Source of the DNA: Prevotellaceae bacterium UBA2448
GTDB taxonomy: Bacteria > Bacteroidota > Bacteroidia > Bacteroidales > Bacteroidaceae
Assembly (NCBI GenBank): GCA_002342585.1
Contig: DDQG01000029.1
Span: forward strand, 1 to 64,000
Reading direction: 5' to 3'
Length of the DNA stretch: 64,000 nt
The notes beneath the pieces are model-generated. The model was not told where the DNA came from and searched no databases. It worked only from the letters and a program-made list of their open reading frames with translations. The position numbers were made by a program, and so were the translations under genes. Positions 1 to 9,361 of the stretch are shown here, one piece after another. The first letter of the stretch is position 1; every line of letters begins with the position of its first letter.

Positions 1-41
1 AAGTTAAGCTTGCGAAACTTAAACTGATAATAATTCAGAAC

Positions 42-2546
42 ATGACGATTAACAATTATTCCGACAATCTCAATCAGATTCTCTCCTACTCCAAGGAGGA
101 AGCAATACGTCTGAACAACGATTATATAGGACCTGAGCATCTCATGCTGGGCATACTGCGAGACGGCGACAACCTTGCCGCCCATCTGCTCGTGCAGAAA
201 TTCCTCGTCAATCCCGACACACTCAAGCACCAGTTGGAGAAGCATATCGAAAATACCGACATGCCAATCTACTCTACCGACATAGCCCTCAACACTAAGT
301 CGGCAGCCATACTGCGTCTCAGCATCCTCGAATCGCGTCTCACCAAGAGCAAGGAGAGTCAGGCAGAACATCTTCTGCTTGCCATCATGAAACATAAAGA
401 CAATATGGCAGCCAAGATACTGACAGACAACGGAGTTACCTACAAGGAACTCTACAACAGCATAGCGCAACCTAGTTCGCAACCACAGGCAACAGGTGTT
501 GACTTCGACGAAGAAGCCGAAGAAGAGAAAGCACCTGTAGGCAGTCAGGGCGGATCTACCAGTCAGAAACAGAAGACTGACAAAAAGCACAATTCCGACC
601 ACCCTGCCATCGACGCCTATGGTTTCGACCTCACCCGAGCAGCTGCTGAAGGCAAACTCGATCCCGTCGTAGGTCGCGAGAAGGAGATAGAACGCATTGC
701 CCAGATTCTCTCGCGTCGTAAGAAGAACAACCCGGTTCTCATCGGCGAACCAGGTGTGGGCAAGAGTGCTATCGTCGAGGGACTTGCCCTTCGCATCTCC
801 CAACGTCGTGTGTCGCGAGCCCTTTTCAACAAGAAAATCATATCGCTCGACATGTCAACCATAGTGGCAGGCACCAAATACCGCGGACAGTTCGAAGAGC
901 GCATGAAGAACATCATCAACGAACTGAAAGCCAATCCCGACCTCATCGTATTCATCGACGAGATACACACCATCGTCGGAGCCGGCAACCAGGCAGGACA
1001 GATGGATGCTGCCAACATGATGAAGCCTGCCCTCGCACGTGGCGAACTCCAATGCATCGGAGCCACCACCCTCGACGAATATCGCAAGAACATCGAAAAA
1101 GACGGAGCCCTCGAACGCCGTTTCCAGAAAGTCATCGTGGCACCAACCACACAAGAAGAAACCCTCGAGATACTCCACAACATAAAAGACCGCTACGAAG
1201 AGCATCATAACGTCACCTATACCGAGGAAGCCCTTGCAGCTTGTGTCAGTCTGACCGAGCGCTACGTCACAGACCGCAGTTTCCCCGACAAGGCAATCGA
1301 TGCCCTCGACGAAGTAGGTTCCCGCGTACACATTACCAATATAAGTGTACCAAAACCGATTGAAGAGAAAGAAGAAGAAATAGCTGAGGCACAACGCAAG
1401 CAGGAAGAAGCCGTTCATAATCAGCAATACCTCGAAGCAGCAGAATACCGCGACAAGGTAATCCTGCTTACTGGCGAACTCAACGACCTCAAACGCGAAT
1501 GGGAAGCCTCCATGCAAGACAGTCGCATTAGTGTAAGTGCTGACAAGGTGGCAGAAACCGTCTCCATGATGACAGGCATACCGGTTCAACGCATGATGTC
1601 GGCAGAAACCATACGCATCAAAAATATGCGTCAGGAACTCAAGTCGCAGATAATAGCTCAAGACGGAGCAATCGACCGACTGGTCAGCGCCATCCAACGC
1701 AACCGCGTCGGACTCTCCGACCCGATGCGTCCTATCGGCGTATTCATGTTCCTCGGACCTACCGGAGTCGGTAAGACCTACCTCGCCAAGAAACTTGCCG
1801 AACACATGTTCGGAACCTCCGATGCCCTCATCCGCATCGACATGAGCGAATACATGGAGAAATTTACCGTCAGCCGTCTCGTCGGAGCTCCTCCAGGATA
1901 TGTCGGATATGAAGAAGGCGGAATGCTTACCGAACGTGTGCGTCGCAAGCCCTATTCTATCGTCCTGCTCGACGAAATAGAGAAAGCCCATCCCGACGTC
2001 TTCAACATCCTCCTGCAGGTAATGGACGACGGACGACTTACCGACAGCAATGGTCGCACGGTTGACTTCCGCAATACAGTCATCATCATGACCAGCAACG
2101 TCGGAACCCGTCAGCTGAAAGAATTCGGTCGTGGCGTCGGCTTCTCCGCTATGGCAGGCAAAGACGACAAAGAAGTCAGCCGTAGCGTCATACAGAAAGC
2201 CCTCAACCGTCAGTTCTCGCCTGAATTCCTCAACCGAATCGACGAAATCATCACCTTCGACCAGTTGGAACTCGACAGCATCATAAAGATTATCGACATC
2301 GAACTGCGTCCGCTCATCGAGCGCATCGAGAAGATAGGCTACCACCTCGACATCACCCCCGAAGCCAAGCGTTGGATAGCCGAACAGGGTTACGACAAAC
2401 AATTTGGAGCACGACCTCTTCGCCGTGCCATCCAGCAGCACATCGAAGACCCTGTAGCCAATCTCGTAGTCGAAGAACAGGTACAGCCAGGCGACACCAT
2501 CAACGTACAGTTTACCGACGGAAAACTCACAGTAAAGAAACAATAA
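42..2546 (+). CDS. clpC: ATP-dependent Clp protease ATP-binding subunit ClpC
   Basis: An 834-residue Hsp100 unfoldase that would feed substrates to ClpP in the cytoplasm. The N-terminal Clp repeat domain fills about residues 1-145 and is followed by a Gln/Ser-rich linker. The first AAA+ module carries Walker A GEPGVGKS near residue 235 and Walker B VFIDEIH. A UVR-like coiled segment near residues 445-480 points to ClpC rather than ClpB, whose middle domain is longer. The second AAA+ module has GPTGVGKT near 572 and LLDEIEKAHPD. Length fits ClpC. The ATG at 42 begins directly with the Clp-N domain. A strong hairpin terminator follows the stop. The class is certain; the ClpC versus ClpB choice rests on the UVR segment. 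Confidence 0.93.
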   Translation: MTINNYSDNLNQILSYSKEEAIRLNNDYIGPEHLMLGILRDGDNLAAHLLVQKFLVNPDTLKHQLEKHIENTDMPIYSTDIALNTKSAAILRLSILESRLTKSKESQAEHLLLAIMKHKDNMAAKILTDNGVTYKELYNSIAQPSSQPQATGVDFDEEAEEEKAPVGSQGGSTSQKQKTDKKHNSDHPAIDAYGFDLTRAAAEGKLDPVVGREKEIERIAQILSRRKKNNPVLIGEPGVGKSAIVEGLALRISQRRVSRALFNKKIISLDMSTIVAGTKYRGQFEERMKNIINELKANPDLIVFIDEIHTIVGAGNQAGQMDAANMMKPALARGELQCIGATTLDEYRKNIEKDGALERRFQKVIVAPTTQEETLEILHNIKDRYEEHHNVTYTEEALAACVSLTERYVTDRSFPDKAIDALDEVGSRVHITNISVPKPIEEKEEEIAEAQRKQEEAVHNQQYLEAAEYRDKVILLTGELNDLKREWEASMQDSRISVSADKVAETVSMMTGIPVQRMMSAETIRIKNMRQELKSQIIAQDGAIDRLVSAIQRNRVGLSDPMRPIGVFMFLGPTGVGKTYLAKKLAEHMFGTSDALIRIDMSEYMEKFTVSRLVGAPPGYVGYEEGGMLTERVRRKPYSIVLLDEIEKAHPDVFNILLQVMDDGRLTDSNGRTVDFRNTVIIMTSNVGTRQLKEFGRGVGFSAMAGKDDKEVSRSVIQKALNRQFSPEFLNRIDEIITFDQLELDSIIKIIDIELRPLIERIEKIGYHLDITPEAKRWIAEQGYDKQFGARPLRRAIQQHIEDPVANLVVEEQVQPGDTINVQFTDGKLTVKKQ

Positions 2547-2550
2547 CAAT

Positions 2551-2583
2551 AAAAACTGACATCGTATTGATGTCAGTTTTTTT
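2551..2583 (+). terminator. Rho-independent terminator of clpC
   Basis: Arms AACTGACATC and GATGTCAGTT form a perfect stem with a short loop and are followed by a run of seven T. It begins five bases after the clpC stop. The A-run on the other side could also serve the convergent cupin gene. Confidence 0.85.
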
Positions 2584-2608
2584 ATTATTCAATTATCAAT
2601 TGTCAAAT
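2583..2608. repeat. 7-bp period AT-rich repeat (TCAATTA type)
   Basis: About three degenerate heptamer units related to TCAATTA lie between the clpC terminator and the cupin stop codon. It is one of many 7-bp-period arrays in this window. Confidence 0.5.
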
Positions 2609-2612
2609 TTCT

Positions 2613-3080
2613 TCACTTCATCGGAATTTCAGGATGTTGCACAGCCAGTTCCATACCCTTCTGCGAGAGATAGAACATATACAGGATAACAGGCTTCGAA
2701 CCGCGATTCTCACCGTGATGGATAGTATTCACCATCTCCACTACAGCCTCGCCTTCATGTACCACCTTCTCCTTGCCGTCCTGTCCGATGATAGTCAGTT
2801 CGCCCTGCACCAGAATACCATAATTCATCACTGGGTGGTGGTGCCATCCCAACTTCTGTCCAGCGGGAAACACATACTTTACAGCCACCAATTCGGGGCG
2901 TCCCTGCAGGTAGTCAGGCAAATCCACTCCGTCCCAACTCTTATCGGTACGAATCAGTTCAACTTTCTCTACCCCTGAAGGTCCGTCATTATCAGCCTTT
3001 GCATCATTACAGCCGGCCATCACACAAGCGCCGCTAACTGTCATGGTGGCGGCGAGCACCCAAATAAAAAACTTTTTCAT
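2613..3080 (-). CDS. Cupin-domain lipoprotein
   Basis: A 155-residue exported protein. The start chosen is the ATG at 3080, because it gives a clean lipoprotein signal (MKKFFIWVLAATMTVSGACV, then MAGC); a longer in-frame ORF upstream lacks a signal. The mature part is a single cupin barrel with HHHPVMNYG and a later GEAVVEMVNTIHHGENRG, matching the two metal-binding cupin motifs. It converges on clpC. The substrate cannot be told from sequence. The family assignment is firm. Confidence 0.85.
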   Translation of the reverse strand: MKKFFIWVLAATMTVSGACVMAGCNDAKADNDGPSGVEKVELIRTDKSWDGVDLPDYLQGRPELVAVKYVFPAGQKLGWHHHPVMNYGILVQGELTIIGQDGKEKVVHEGEAVVEMVNTIHHGENRGSKPVILYMFYLSQKGMELAVQHPEIPMK

Positions 3081-3195
3081 ATAAAATATTAGTTTAACAA
3101 ACTGTCGCAAAGATACAAAACCCCTCGTCATCATCCTAATTTTTACTCTTAATTTTTAGGATGGTTCATCTTTCGTCCTTCTTCCTTCGTCCGAA

Positions 3196-3532
3196 ATTTG
3201 TTGTCTAACTAGTGAGAAAAATTTCTTAAGTTGGCGCGCAAATTTTCTCATTTGTTTTGACACTGCAAAGATACGACATGGAGAGTGCGGTTTCCAAAAA
3301 TCGGCTATCGATTTGGGGCGATTTTCAACATCAATTCGTGCGTTTTTCAGCAGGAGCCCATTTTGCCACTTTGCCACTTTGTCACTTTGTAACATTAAGC
3401 ACCTTCCGATACCGCAAATGGAGTTTAGAATATATATATAATATATATTATATATATATTCTAAACCCTAATCCTCCACATTCGTCACCACCTTAATGTT
3501 ATAATGTGACAATGTTACATTGTGACAAAACC
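3196..3532 (-). repeat. Octamer/AT-palindrome element, copy 1 (inverted relative to copy 2)
   Basis: Read leftward, this matches 44608-44946 over most of its length. It has an array of 8-bp units of the TTGTCACA type, a perfect AT palindrome with TAGAATATAT arms (about 3425-3463), and an opposing octamer array. It then has a conserved tail with a Bacteroidota promoter (TTTG at 3295-3298 and TATCTTTG at 3266-3273 on the minus strand) and ends at GTTAGACA. In copy 2 this tail leads into an HU-type gene; here no such gene follows. Confidence 0.85.
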
Positions 3533-3710
3533 GTGTAGTACCCTAAAAAAAGTTGAATGGATTTTACCTTAACCCTGACAGAGATTGAGTGTTTTTTTTG
3601 TGAAGTTTACTCTAACCCTGACAAAAGTTGAATAATTCTCTCTAAACCCTTATATTTGTTGAATAGGTTCCGCGGAAAACCGTTCAATCATATTTAGGGT
3701 TTGCGGCACT

Positions 3711-3738
3711 GTCTTGCCCTGAAATTTCAGGGCAAGAC
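3711..3738. promoter_or_regulatory. Perfect 28-bp palindrome upstream of VanX-like gene
   Basis: The 14-base arms GTCTTGCCCTGAAA and TTTCAGGGCAAGAC abut with no loop. It lies about 75 bp upstream of the predicted -33 box of the dipeptidase gene. It could be an operator for a dimeric regulator. The AAAACCAGTTTTTTC that follows is a weak argument for a terminator instead. Confidence 0.6.
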
Positions 3739-3789
3739 AAAACCAGTTTTTTCTGAGCAGAAGAATGTTTTAAGAAATTCCAAAAAAAA

Positions 3790-3821
3790 TTCGGTGATTC
3801 TAAATAAAGTGTTTACATTTG
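3790..3821 (+). promoter_or_regulatory. Predicted promoter of VanX-like gene
   Basis: TTCG at 3790-3793, a 20-bp spacer and TACATTTG at 3814-3821 approximate the Bacteroidota consensus. The predicted start of transcription lies about 27 bases before the ATG. Confidence 0.55.
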
Positions 3822-3854
3822 CAGCAATTCGTAGGAACACATAACAATAAGAAT

Positions 3855-4652
3855 ATGAAAAAAATTAATCTATGGCTGATGACTGCCCTACTCGCTTTGG
3901 TTTGTGGCGGCAGTATGATGACAAGTTGTGACAAGAAAGGTAATGAACAGGCTGAGGCTTTGTTTGAGTTCACTGATTCTACTGAGGACAGAAGCCAGTT
4001 TGTGGTACTGACCGATGTGATACCTGATGCTATTCTGGAAATTCGCTATTTCGGCACTTATAATTTTGTGGGGGAACGCATCGACGGTTATAAGGCTCCG
4101 ATTGCCATGCTGACAAAAGAGGCTGCTGACTCGCTGAAGCTTGTAAGCAACGATCTGAAGCAGGTAGGCTTTCGTCTGAAGATTTACGATGCTTACCGAC
4201 CACAGAAGGCTGTGGATCATTTCATGCGTTGGGCAAAAGACTTGGATGCTACGGATATGAAGCAGTATTTCTATCCCGACTTGGAGAAGGAGGTACTGTT
4301 TCCGCAGGAATATATATGCGAGAGAAGCGGACATTCACGCGGTTCGACGCTCGACTTGACTCTCTTCGACATGAATACGGAGAAGGAGGTGGATATGGGT
4401 GGCACATTCGACTGGTTCGGTCCTGAGAGTCATCCTGATTTCTGTGGCGATCCAGATACCTTCGAATATACTGGTAAAAATGAGAAGAGTCCGCAGGGAA
4501 GAAGCATCACGGCTGAGCAGTTTGCTAATCGTATGATTCTACGCCGGGCTATGATGGCTCACGGTTTCAAGCCGTTCCGCACTGAGTGGTGGCACTTCAC
4601 TCTGGAGAATGAGCCGTTCCCTAACACTTACTTTACGTTTGACGTGGAATAG
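3855..4652 (+). CDS. D-alanyl-D-alanine dipeptidase (VanX/DdpX-like, M15 family) lipoprotein
   Basis: A 265-residue lipoprotein. The ATG at 3855 was chosen because it opens a lipoprotein signal ending in MMTSC; twelve upstream in-frame codons add nothing. The M15D zinc-peptidase signatures are present: SGHSRGSTLDLTLFD (H and D zinc ligands) and EWWHFTL (catalytic Glu and third ligand). The family hydrolyses D-Ala-D-Ala. An envelope-anchored version without neighbouring van genes is more likely to serve peptidoglycan turnover or D-Ala salvage than vancomycin resistance. It is a single gene flanked by terminators. Confidence 0.88.
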   Translation: MKKINLWLMTALLALVCGGSMMTSCDKKGNEQAEALFEFTDSTEDRSQFVVLTDVIPDAILEIRYFGTYNFVGERIDGYKAPIAMLTKEAADSLKLVSNDLKQVGFRLKIYDAYRPQKAVDHFMRWAKDLDATDMKQYFYPDLEKEVLFPQEYICERSGHSRGSTLDLTLFDMNTEKEVDMGGTFDWFGPESHPDFCGDPDTFEYTGKNEKSPQGRSITAEQFANRMILRRAMMAHGFKPFRTEWWHFTLENEPFPNTYFTFDVE

Positions 4653-4656
4653 TTGA

Positions 4657-4713
4657 ACGAAAACGAAAACGAAAACGAAAACTCAATAACCAATAACCTA
4701 TAACCAATAACCA
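4657..4713 (+). repeat. GAAAAC hexamer array followed by ATAACCA heptamer array
   Basis: Four GAAAAC units begin right after the stop codon, then about four heptamers of the ATAACCA/ATAACCT type. Both unit types recur elsewhere in the window. Confidence 0.75.
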
Positions 4714-4730
4714 TTACAAGCGATTTTGAC

Positions 4731-4766
4731 AAAATGTCAGTCTGATGAGGACTGGCATTTTTTTTG
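4731..4766 (+). terminator. Rho-independent terminator after VanX-like gene
   Basis: Arms AATGTCAGTC and GACTGGCATT (one G-T pair) with a short loop, followed by eight T. Confidence 0.8.
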
Positions 4767-4824
4767 TATAATCTTTTGGCAGTAATTAATTAATTGTATA
4801 ATTTGGAAGGATTAGCAGGCGGGG

Positions 4825-4857
4825 CAACTCCTAACTCCTAATTCCTCATTCCTAACT
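4825..4857 (+). repeat. Heptamer array (AACTCCT type) before htpG
   Basis: Four tandem 7-base units, AACTCCT, AACTCCT, AATTCCT and CATTCCT, end ten bases before the htpG ATG, so the array overlaps its leader. Confidence 0.75.
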
Positions 4858-4867
4858 AAAAACGACT

Positions 4868-6745
4868 ATGACAAACGGTAACATCGGGGTTACGACTGAG
4901 AACATCTTCCCCGTTATCAAAAAGTTTCTCTATAGTGATCATGACATTTTCATCCGTGAGATTGTAAGTAATGCCGTGGATGCCACCCAGAAGCTGAAGA
5001 CTCTGGCTAGCAAGGGCGAACTAAAGAGCGAGGCTGGCGACCTGACAGTTAATGTCAGTATAAATAAGGAGGCTGGCACTCTGACTGTCAGCGACCGCGG
5101 TATCGGTATGACAGAGGAGGAAATCGATAAGTATATCAATCAGATTGCGTTCTCTGGTGCCAACGACTTCCTGGATAAGTATAAGGAGGATGCAAATGCC
5201 ATCATCGGACATTTCGGACTCGGTTTCTATTCTTCGTTTATGGTCAGCAAGAAGGTGGAGATTATCACCAAGAGCTGGCAGGAGGGAGCAAAGGCCGTGA
5301 AGTGGTCGTGCGACGGCAGTCCTGCTTTCACCATCGAGGAGGTGGACAAGGCTGACAGAGGTACTGACATCGTGATGTATATCGATGACGACTGCAAGGA
5401 TTTCCTTGAGGAGTATAAGATTGGCGAACTACTGCGCAAGTATTGCCGTTTCCTGCCTATTCCTGTTAAGTTCGGCATGAAGAAGGAATGGGTGGACGAC
5501 CCGGACAATAAGGACGAGAAGGGTAATCCGAAGCGCAAGGAGATTGAGGTGGATAATATCATCAATGATACTACCCCACTCTGGACCAGGAAACCTGCCG
5601 ACCTGAAGGATGAGGACTATAAGGAGTTCTACCGTAAGCTGTACCCGATGAGCGACGAACCTCTGTTCTGGATTCACCTGAACGTGGATTATCCGTTCAA
5701 CCTGACAGGTATCCTTTACTTCCCGAAGGTGAAGAGTCAGTTCGACCTGCAGAAGAACAAGATTCAGCTGTACTGCAACCAGGTGTTCGTAACAGACTCG
5801 GTAGAAGGCATCGTGCCTGAGTTCCTCACTCTGCTCCACGGAGTTATCGACTCTCCGGATATTCCGCTGAACGTGTCACGCAGTTACTTGCAGAGCGACC
5901 AGAACGTGAAGAAGATTTCTTCTTACATCACTAAGAAGGTAAGCGACCGACTGGCAAGCATCTTCAAGCAGAACAGAAAGGAGTTTGAGGAGAAGTGGGA
6001 CGACATAAAGATTTTCATCGACTACGGAATGCTCTCTGACGAGTCGTTCTACGATAAGGCTAAGTCATTTGCCCTATTCAAAGATACCGAGGGTAAGCAC
6101 TACACATACGAGGAGTACCAGACCCTTATCAAGGACAATCAGACTGATAAGGACGGCAACCTCATCTATCTGTATGCCCAGAACCGTGACGACCAATACA
6201 CTTATATCGATGCTGCTCAGGCAAAGGGATATAATGTATTGCTGATGGACGGACAACTCGACCCTGCTATGCTCGGAATGCTGGAGCAGAAGATGGAGAA
6301 AACACGTTTCACCCGTGTGGACGGAGATGTAATCGACAAACTCATCGTGAAGAGCGACGAGAAGAAGGAGGAACTGCCAGAGGAGGAGAAGAAGTCGCTG
6401 ACAGAGACCTTCAAGAATGCTCTGCCAACTATAGAGAAGACCGAGTTTATGGTTGACGCACAACCTCTTGGCGAAGGAGCGGCACCTGTCATCATCACTC
6501 AGAGCGAGTATATGCGACGTATGAAAGAGATGGGACGCCTGCAACCGGGTATGGCTTTCTATGGCGAGATGCCTACAATGATGAATCTGGTGCTGAATAC
6601 TGACCACAAACTGATTAAGGAAAGCATCAAGGATGCTAAGCCGGAAGTGGTTAGCCAACTCATCGACCTGGCTCTGCTGCAGAACGGTCTGTTGCGTGGC
6701 GAGGCTCTGACGAAGTTTATCAAGAGAAGTGTGGATCTCATCTAA
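4868..6745 (+). CDS. htpG: Molecular chaperone HtpG (Hsp90)
   Basis: A 625-residue cytoplasmic Hsp90. The N-terminal GHKL ATPase motifs are visible: EIVSNAVDA (Asn that coordinates Mg near residue 36), DRGIGM near 78 and GHFGLGFYS near 118. The middle domain carries NVSRSYLQSD. The C-terminal dimerisation domain is present and the length is normal for bacterial HtpG. The ATG at 4868 starts just before the first conserved strand. It is monocistronic, with a repeat-filled leader upstream and a TonB receptor 72 bp downstream. Confidence 0.96.
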   Translation: MTNGNIGVTTENIFPVIKKFLYSDHDIFIREIVSNAVDATQKLKTLASKGELKSEAGDLTVNVSINKEAGTLTVSDRGIGMTEEEIDKYINQIAFSGANDFLDKYKEDANAIIGHFGLGFYSSFMVSKKVEIITKSWQEGAKAVKWSCDGSPAFTIEEVDKADRGTDIVMYIDDDCKDFLEEYKIGELLRKYCRFLPIPVKFGMKKEWVDDPDNKDEKGNPKRKEIEVDNIINDTTPLWTRKPADLKDEDYKEFYRKLYPMSDEPLFWIHLNVDYPFNLTGILYFPKVKSQFDLQKNKIQLYCNQVFVTDSVEGIVPEFLTLLHGVIDSPDIPLNVSRSYLQSDQNVKKISSYITKKVSDRLASIFKQNRKEFEEKWDDIKIFIDYGMLSDESFYDKAKSFALFKDTEGKHYTYEEYQTLIKDNQTDKDGNLIYLYAQNRDDQYTYIDAAQAKGYNVLLMDGQLDPAMLGMLEQKMEKTRFTRVDGDVIDKLIVKSDEKKEELPEEEKKSLTETFKNALPTIEKTEFMVDAQPLGEGAAPVIITQSEYMRRMKEMGRLQPGMAFYGEMPTMMNLVLNTDHKLIKESIKDAKPEVVSQLIDLALLQNGLLRGEALTKFIKRSVDLI

Positions 6746-6817
6746 GAGAATGACTTTTGCAAGAAAAGGCTTTGACAGAATAATAAAACGAGGACGATTT
6801 TCGTTATATATTTTTGT

Positions 6818-9238
6818 ATGAACGAACTTCGTGAACATATACTAAAAGTAAAGAGAGGCTTCGCAGCTGTTCTCTTTGCTTTTTGTTTTATTATAGTCTG
6901 TCGGGCTGAAAGCGTTATCATCAAGGGTACTGTAGTCGATGATAAAAAGCAACCGATAGAACTGGCTCAGGTAAGGGTGGAAGGAACTGCCACAGGTGGC
7001 GTTTGCGACTTAAAGGGTCGCTTTCGCTTTATTGCAGAATCAACTGATTCAGTAGTAGTTGTTGCGTCAATGGTCGGCTACGAAACAAGGAAGCGAGTGC
7101 TGAAAAATCCGCAGGACTCAGTAACCGTTTCGTTTATGTTGTTGCCACTCGGATTTGAACTGGGCGAGGTGGAAGTGAAGGAGATAAGACGACAGACGAA
7201 CACGATGAGCGACGTAAGCATTCGCGACATGAAACACATGGGTAATGCCAGCGGCGGAGGTGTGGAACAGGTAATAGCTACTCAGGCTGGTGTGAGCACT
7301 CATAACGAGATGAGTTCGCAGTATAATGTGCGTGGAGGTTCGTTCGACGAAAATTCTGTATATATGAACGGCATAGAGGTGTACAGACCTCTGCTCATCC
7401 GTAGCGGACAACAGGAAGGACTGAGTATCATCAACCCCGATATGGTGGAGAAGGTGAGTTTTTCGGCAGGCGGATTCGATGCCCGATATGGCGAGAAGAT
7501 GTCGAGTGTGCTTGACATCACATACAAGAAGGTGAAGGGTTTCGAAGGCAGCGTGTCGGGTAGTCTGCTCGGAGCTAGTGCCTATGCCGGTTACGGAACG
7601 GATAAGTTCTCCATGACTCATGCGTTCAGATACAAGACGATGAAAAACCTGTTGAGCACCCAGCAAACAAAGGGTGAGTACGACCCTCGAGATATGGACT
7701 ACCAGACTTATATCAGCTGGAGTCCGAACAGCCGATGGACTTTCGACCTGATGGGTATCATCTCGCTCAACGACTATAATTTTAGACCGAAAGACAGAGA
7801 GACGAGGTTCGGAACGCAGGAAAACACGAAGGACTTCAAGGTGTATTTCGACGGACAGGAGAAGGATAAGTTCCACACTTACTTCGGAGCTTTCTCGACT
7901 ACATATAAGTTCAACCCTATGAACTCGCTTACTTTCAATCTGTCGGCTTTCAAGACTACAGAACGCGAAAAGTACGACATAAGCGGTCAGTACTGGTTGA
8001 GTCAGTATGGCGAGGAAGAAGGAGGTCTGGGTATCGGTACTTATATGGAGCACGCCCGTAATCAGTTGAATGCAAGAGTAGTGAACGCAGGACTGACAGG
8101 CAGGTCGCGTTTCACAGCCCACGACCTGAAGTACGGAGCTCTGATGAAGTTTGAGAAGGTAACGGAGTCGATGCGCGAATGGGAATTCCGCGATTCGGCA
8201 GGTTACTCACTACCCCACTCTGAAAACCGTCTTGACCTCATCTATAATATGGTTTCGAAGAATGAGGAAACCAGCAGACACCTGGAGATGTTCGTACAGG
8301 ACACTTGGAGAACAGAGACTGACAAGGGCGAGATTGTGCTGAACTACGGAGCCCGACTGACTAACTGGAGCTGGAACAAAGAATGGCTGGTGAGTCCGCG
8401 AGCTACCATAGCCTTTATTCCGGCAAAAATACCAGACCTCGTAGTACGATTCTCAACCGGTCTGTACTACCAAACGCCGTTCTACAAGGAAATGCGAGAC
8501 ACCACAAAAGTAAACGGAAACACTATCGCCTTCCTGAACAAAGACATAAAGTCGCAACGCTCCATCCACTTCGTACTCGGAGCTGAGTATAAGTTCAGAG
8601 TGAACCAAAGACCGTTCAAACTGACTGCTGAGGCATACTACAAGGCATTGAGCAACCTGATTCCATACAATATTGACAATGTACGAGTAATCTACTACGG
8701 CGGAAACATTGCAAAGGGTTATGCAGTAGGACTCGACATGAAACTGTACGGAGAATTCGTGCCAGGCACAGACTCGTGGGTAAGCATAGGACTGATGAAG
8801 ACACAGGAAAAGATAAACGGAAGCAGTAAGTGGGTGCCAAGACCAACTGACCAGCTGCTGAACTTCTCGCTCTTCTTCTCCGACTATTTCCCAAATACAG
8901 ACCGATGGAAAATCACAGTCAGAGGACATTATGCCAGCGGACTACCCTTCGGACCTCCACACTCAGGACGCGAAAAACAAGTGTACAGGATGAAGGCATA
9001 CCGAAGAGTGGATATAGGACTGTCGTACCGACTGCTGAACAACGAAGACCGCCACATACGTACCCGCGGACTCGGCATCTTCAAGAATATATGGCTCGGA
9101 GTGGATGCGTTCAATGTGCTTGGCATCAACAACGTAAACTCGTACTACTGGATTACCGACATCACAAACAACCAGTATGCCGTTCCGAACTATCTGACAG
9201 GCCGACAAATCAATGCAAGGGTCTTATTTGAATTCTAA
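6818..9238 (+). CDS. TonB-dependent receptor with carboxypeptidase-like regulatory domain
   Basis: An 806-residue outer-membrane receptor. A signal peptide rich in A/F/I runs to about residue 30. A carboxypeptidase-regulatory-like beta-sandwich follows (IIKGTVVDDKKQPIELAQV to about residue 110). The plug domain is at about 135-230 (QYNVRGGSFDENSVYMNG and GGFDARYGEKMSS). The remainder is beta-barrel ending in Phe (RVLFEF), the usual last residue of barrel proteins. No SusD-type lipoprotein accompanies it, so it is probably not a polysaccharide-utilisation SusC. The ligand is unknown. An AT-rich TATATATTTTTG lies immediately upstream of the ATG and could be part of a promoter with a very short leader. 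Confidence 0.88.
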   Translation: MNELREHILKVKRGFAAVLFAFCFIIVCRAESVIIKGTVVDDKKQPIELAQVRVEGTATGGVCDLKGRFRFIAESTDSVVVVASMVGYETRKRVLKNPQDSVTVSFMLLPLGFELGEVEVKEIRRQTNTMSDVSIRDMKHMGNASGGGVEQVIATQAGVSTHNEMSSQYNVRGGSFDENSVYMNGIEVYRPLLIRSGQQEGLSIINPDMVEKVSFSAGGFDARYGEKMSSVLDITYKKVKGFEGSVSGSLLGASAYAGYGTDKFSMTHAFRYKTMKNLLSTQQTKGEYDPRDMDYQTYISWSPNSRWTFDLMGIISLNDYNFRPKDRETRFGTQENTKDFKVYFDGQEKDKFHTYFGAFSTTYKFNPMNSLTFNLSAFKTTEREKYDISGQYWLSQYGEEEGGLGIGTYMEHARNQLNARVVNAGLTGRSRFTAHDLKYGALMKFEKVTESMREWEFRDSAGYSLPHSENRLDLIYNMVSKNEETSRHLEMFVQDTWRTETDKGEIVLNYGARLTNWSWNKEWLVSPRATIAFIPAKIPDLVVRFSTGLYYQTPFYKEMRDTTKVNGNTIAFLNKDIKSQRSIHFVLGAEYKFRVNQRPFKLTAEAYYKALSNLIPYNIDNVRVIYYGGNIAKGYAVGLDMKLYGEFVPGTDSWVSIGLMKTQEKINGSSKWVPRPTDQLLNFSLFFSDYFPNTDRWKITVRGHYASGLPFGPPHSGREKQVYRMKAYRRVDIGLSYRLLNNEDRHIRTRGLGIFKNIWLGVDAFNVLGINNVNSYYWITDITNNQYAVPNYLTGRQINARVLFEF

Positions 9239-9280
9239 CCGAAACAATTAAGCGAAGAAGTCCAAAAAAAGTATAATTAT

Positions 9281-9311
9281 TTTGTATTTCGCTCGCTTAC
9301 TCGTATATTTG
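9281..9311 (+). promoter_or_regulatory. Promoter of pgk (Bacteroidota type)
   Basis: TTTG at 9281-9284, a 19-bp spacer and TATATTTG at 9304-9311 match the Bacteroidota consensus exactly. The spacer contains CGCTCGCT followed by ACTCGTA, nearly identical to the promoter at 58655-58685. Confidence 0.8.
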
Positions 9312-9361
9312 CACATAGAAAGAGATTTCACTATTTTGTTTAATATAAAAACGTTTTTATT

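Larger units (their letters stand above)
3081..3854. other. Long non-coding gap holding repeats, promoters and palindromes
   Basis: No convincing gene lies here. The gap contains copy 1 of the octamer/AT-palindrome element (about 3196-3532), then four degenerate units containing AACCCTGACA and GTTGAAT near 3540, 3573, 3614 and 3647. A perfect 28-bp palindrome follows at 3711-3738 and then the promoter of the VanX-like gene. The short ORF at 3156-3395 is not conserved in the second copy of the element, so it is treated as non-coding. Confidence 0.7.

Noticed and set aside
855..2549. A 564-codon open frame on the minus strand opposite clpC
   Set aside because: It lies entirely under a certain clpC gene and its product is low-complexity and unlike any family; it reflects codon bias of clpC.
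3156..3395. A 79-codon leftward ORF inside the repeat element
   Set aside because: The matching stretch in copy 2 of the element (near 44790-44820) hits a stop within a few codons, so coding is not conserved.
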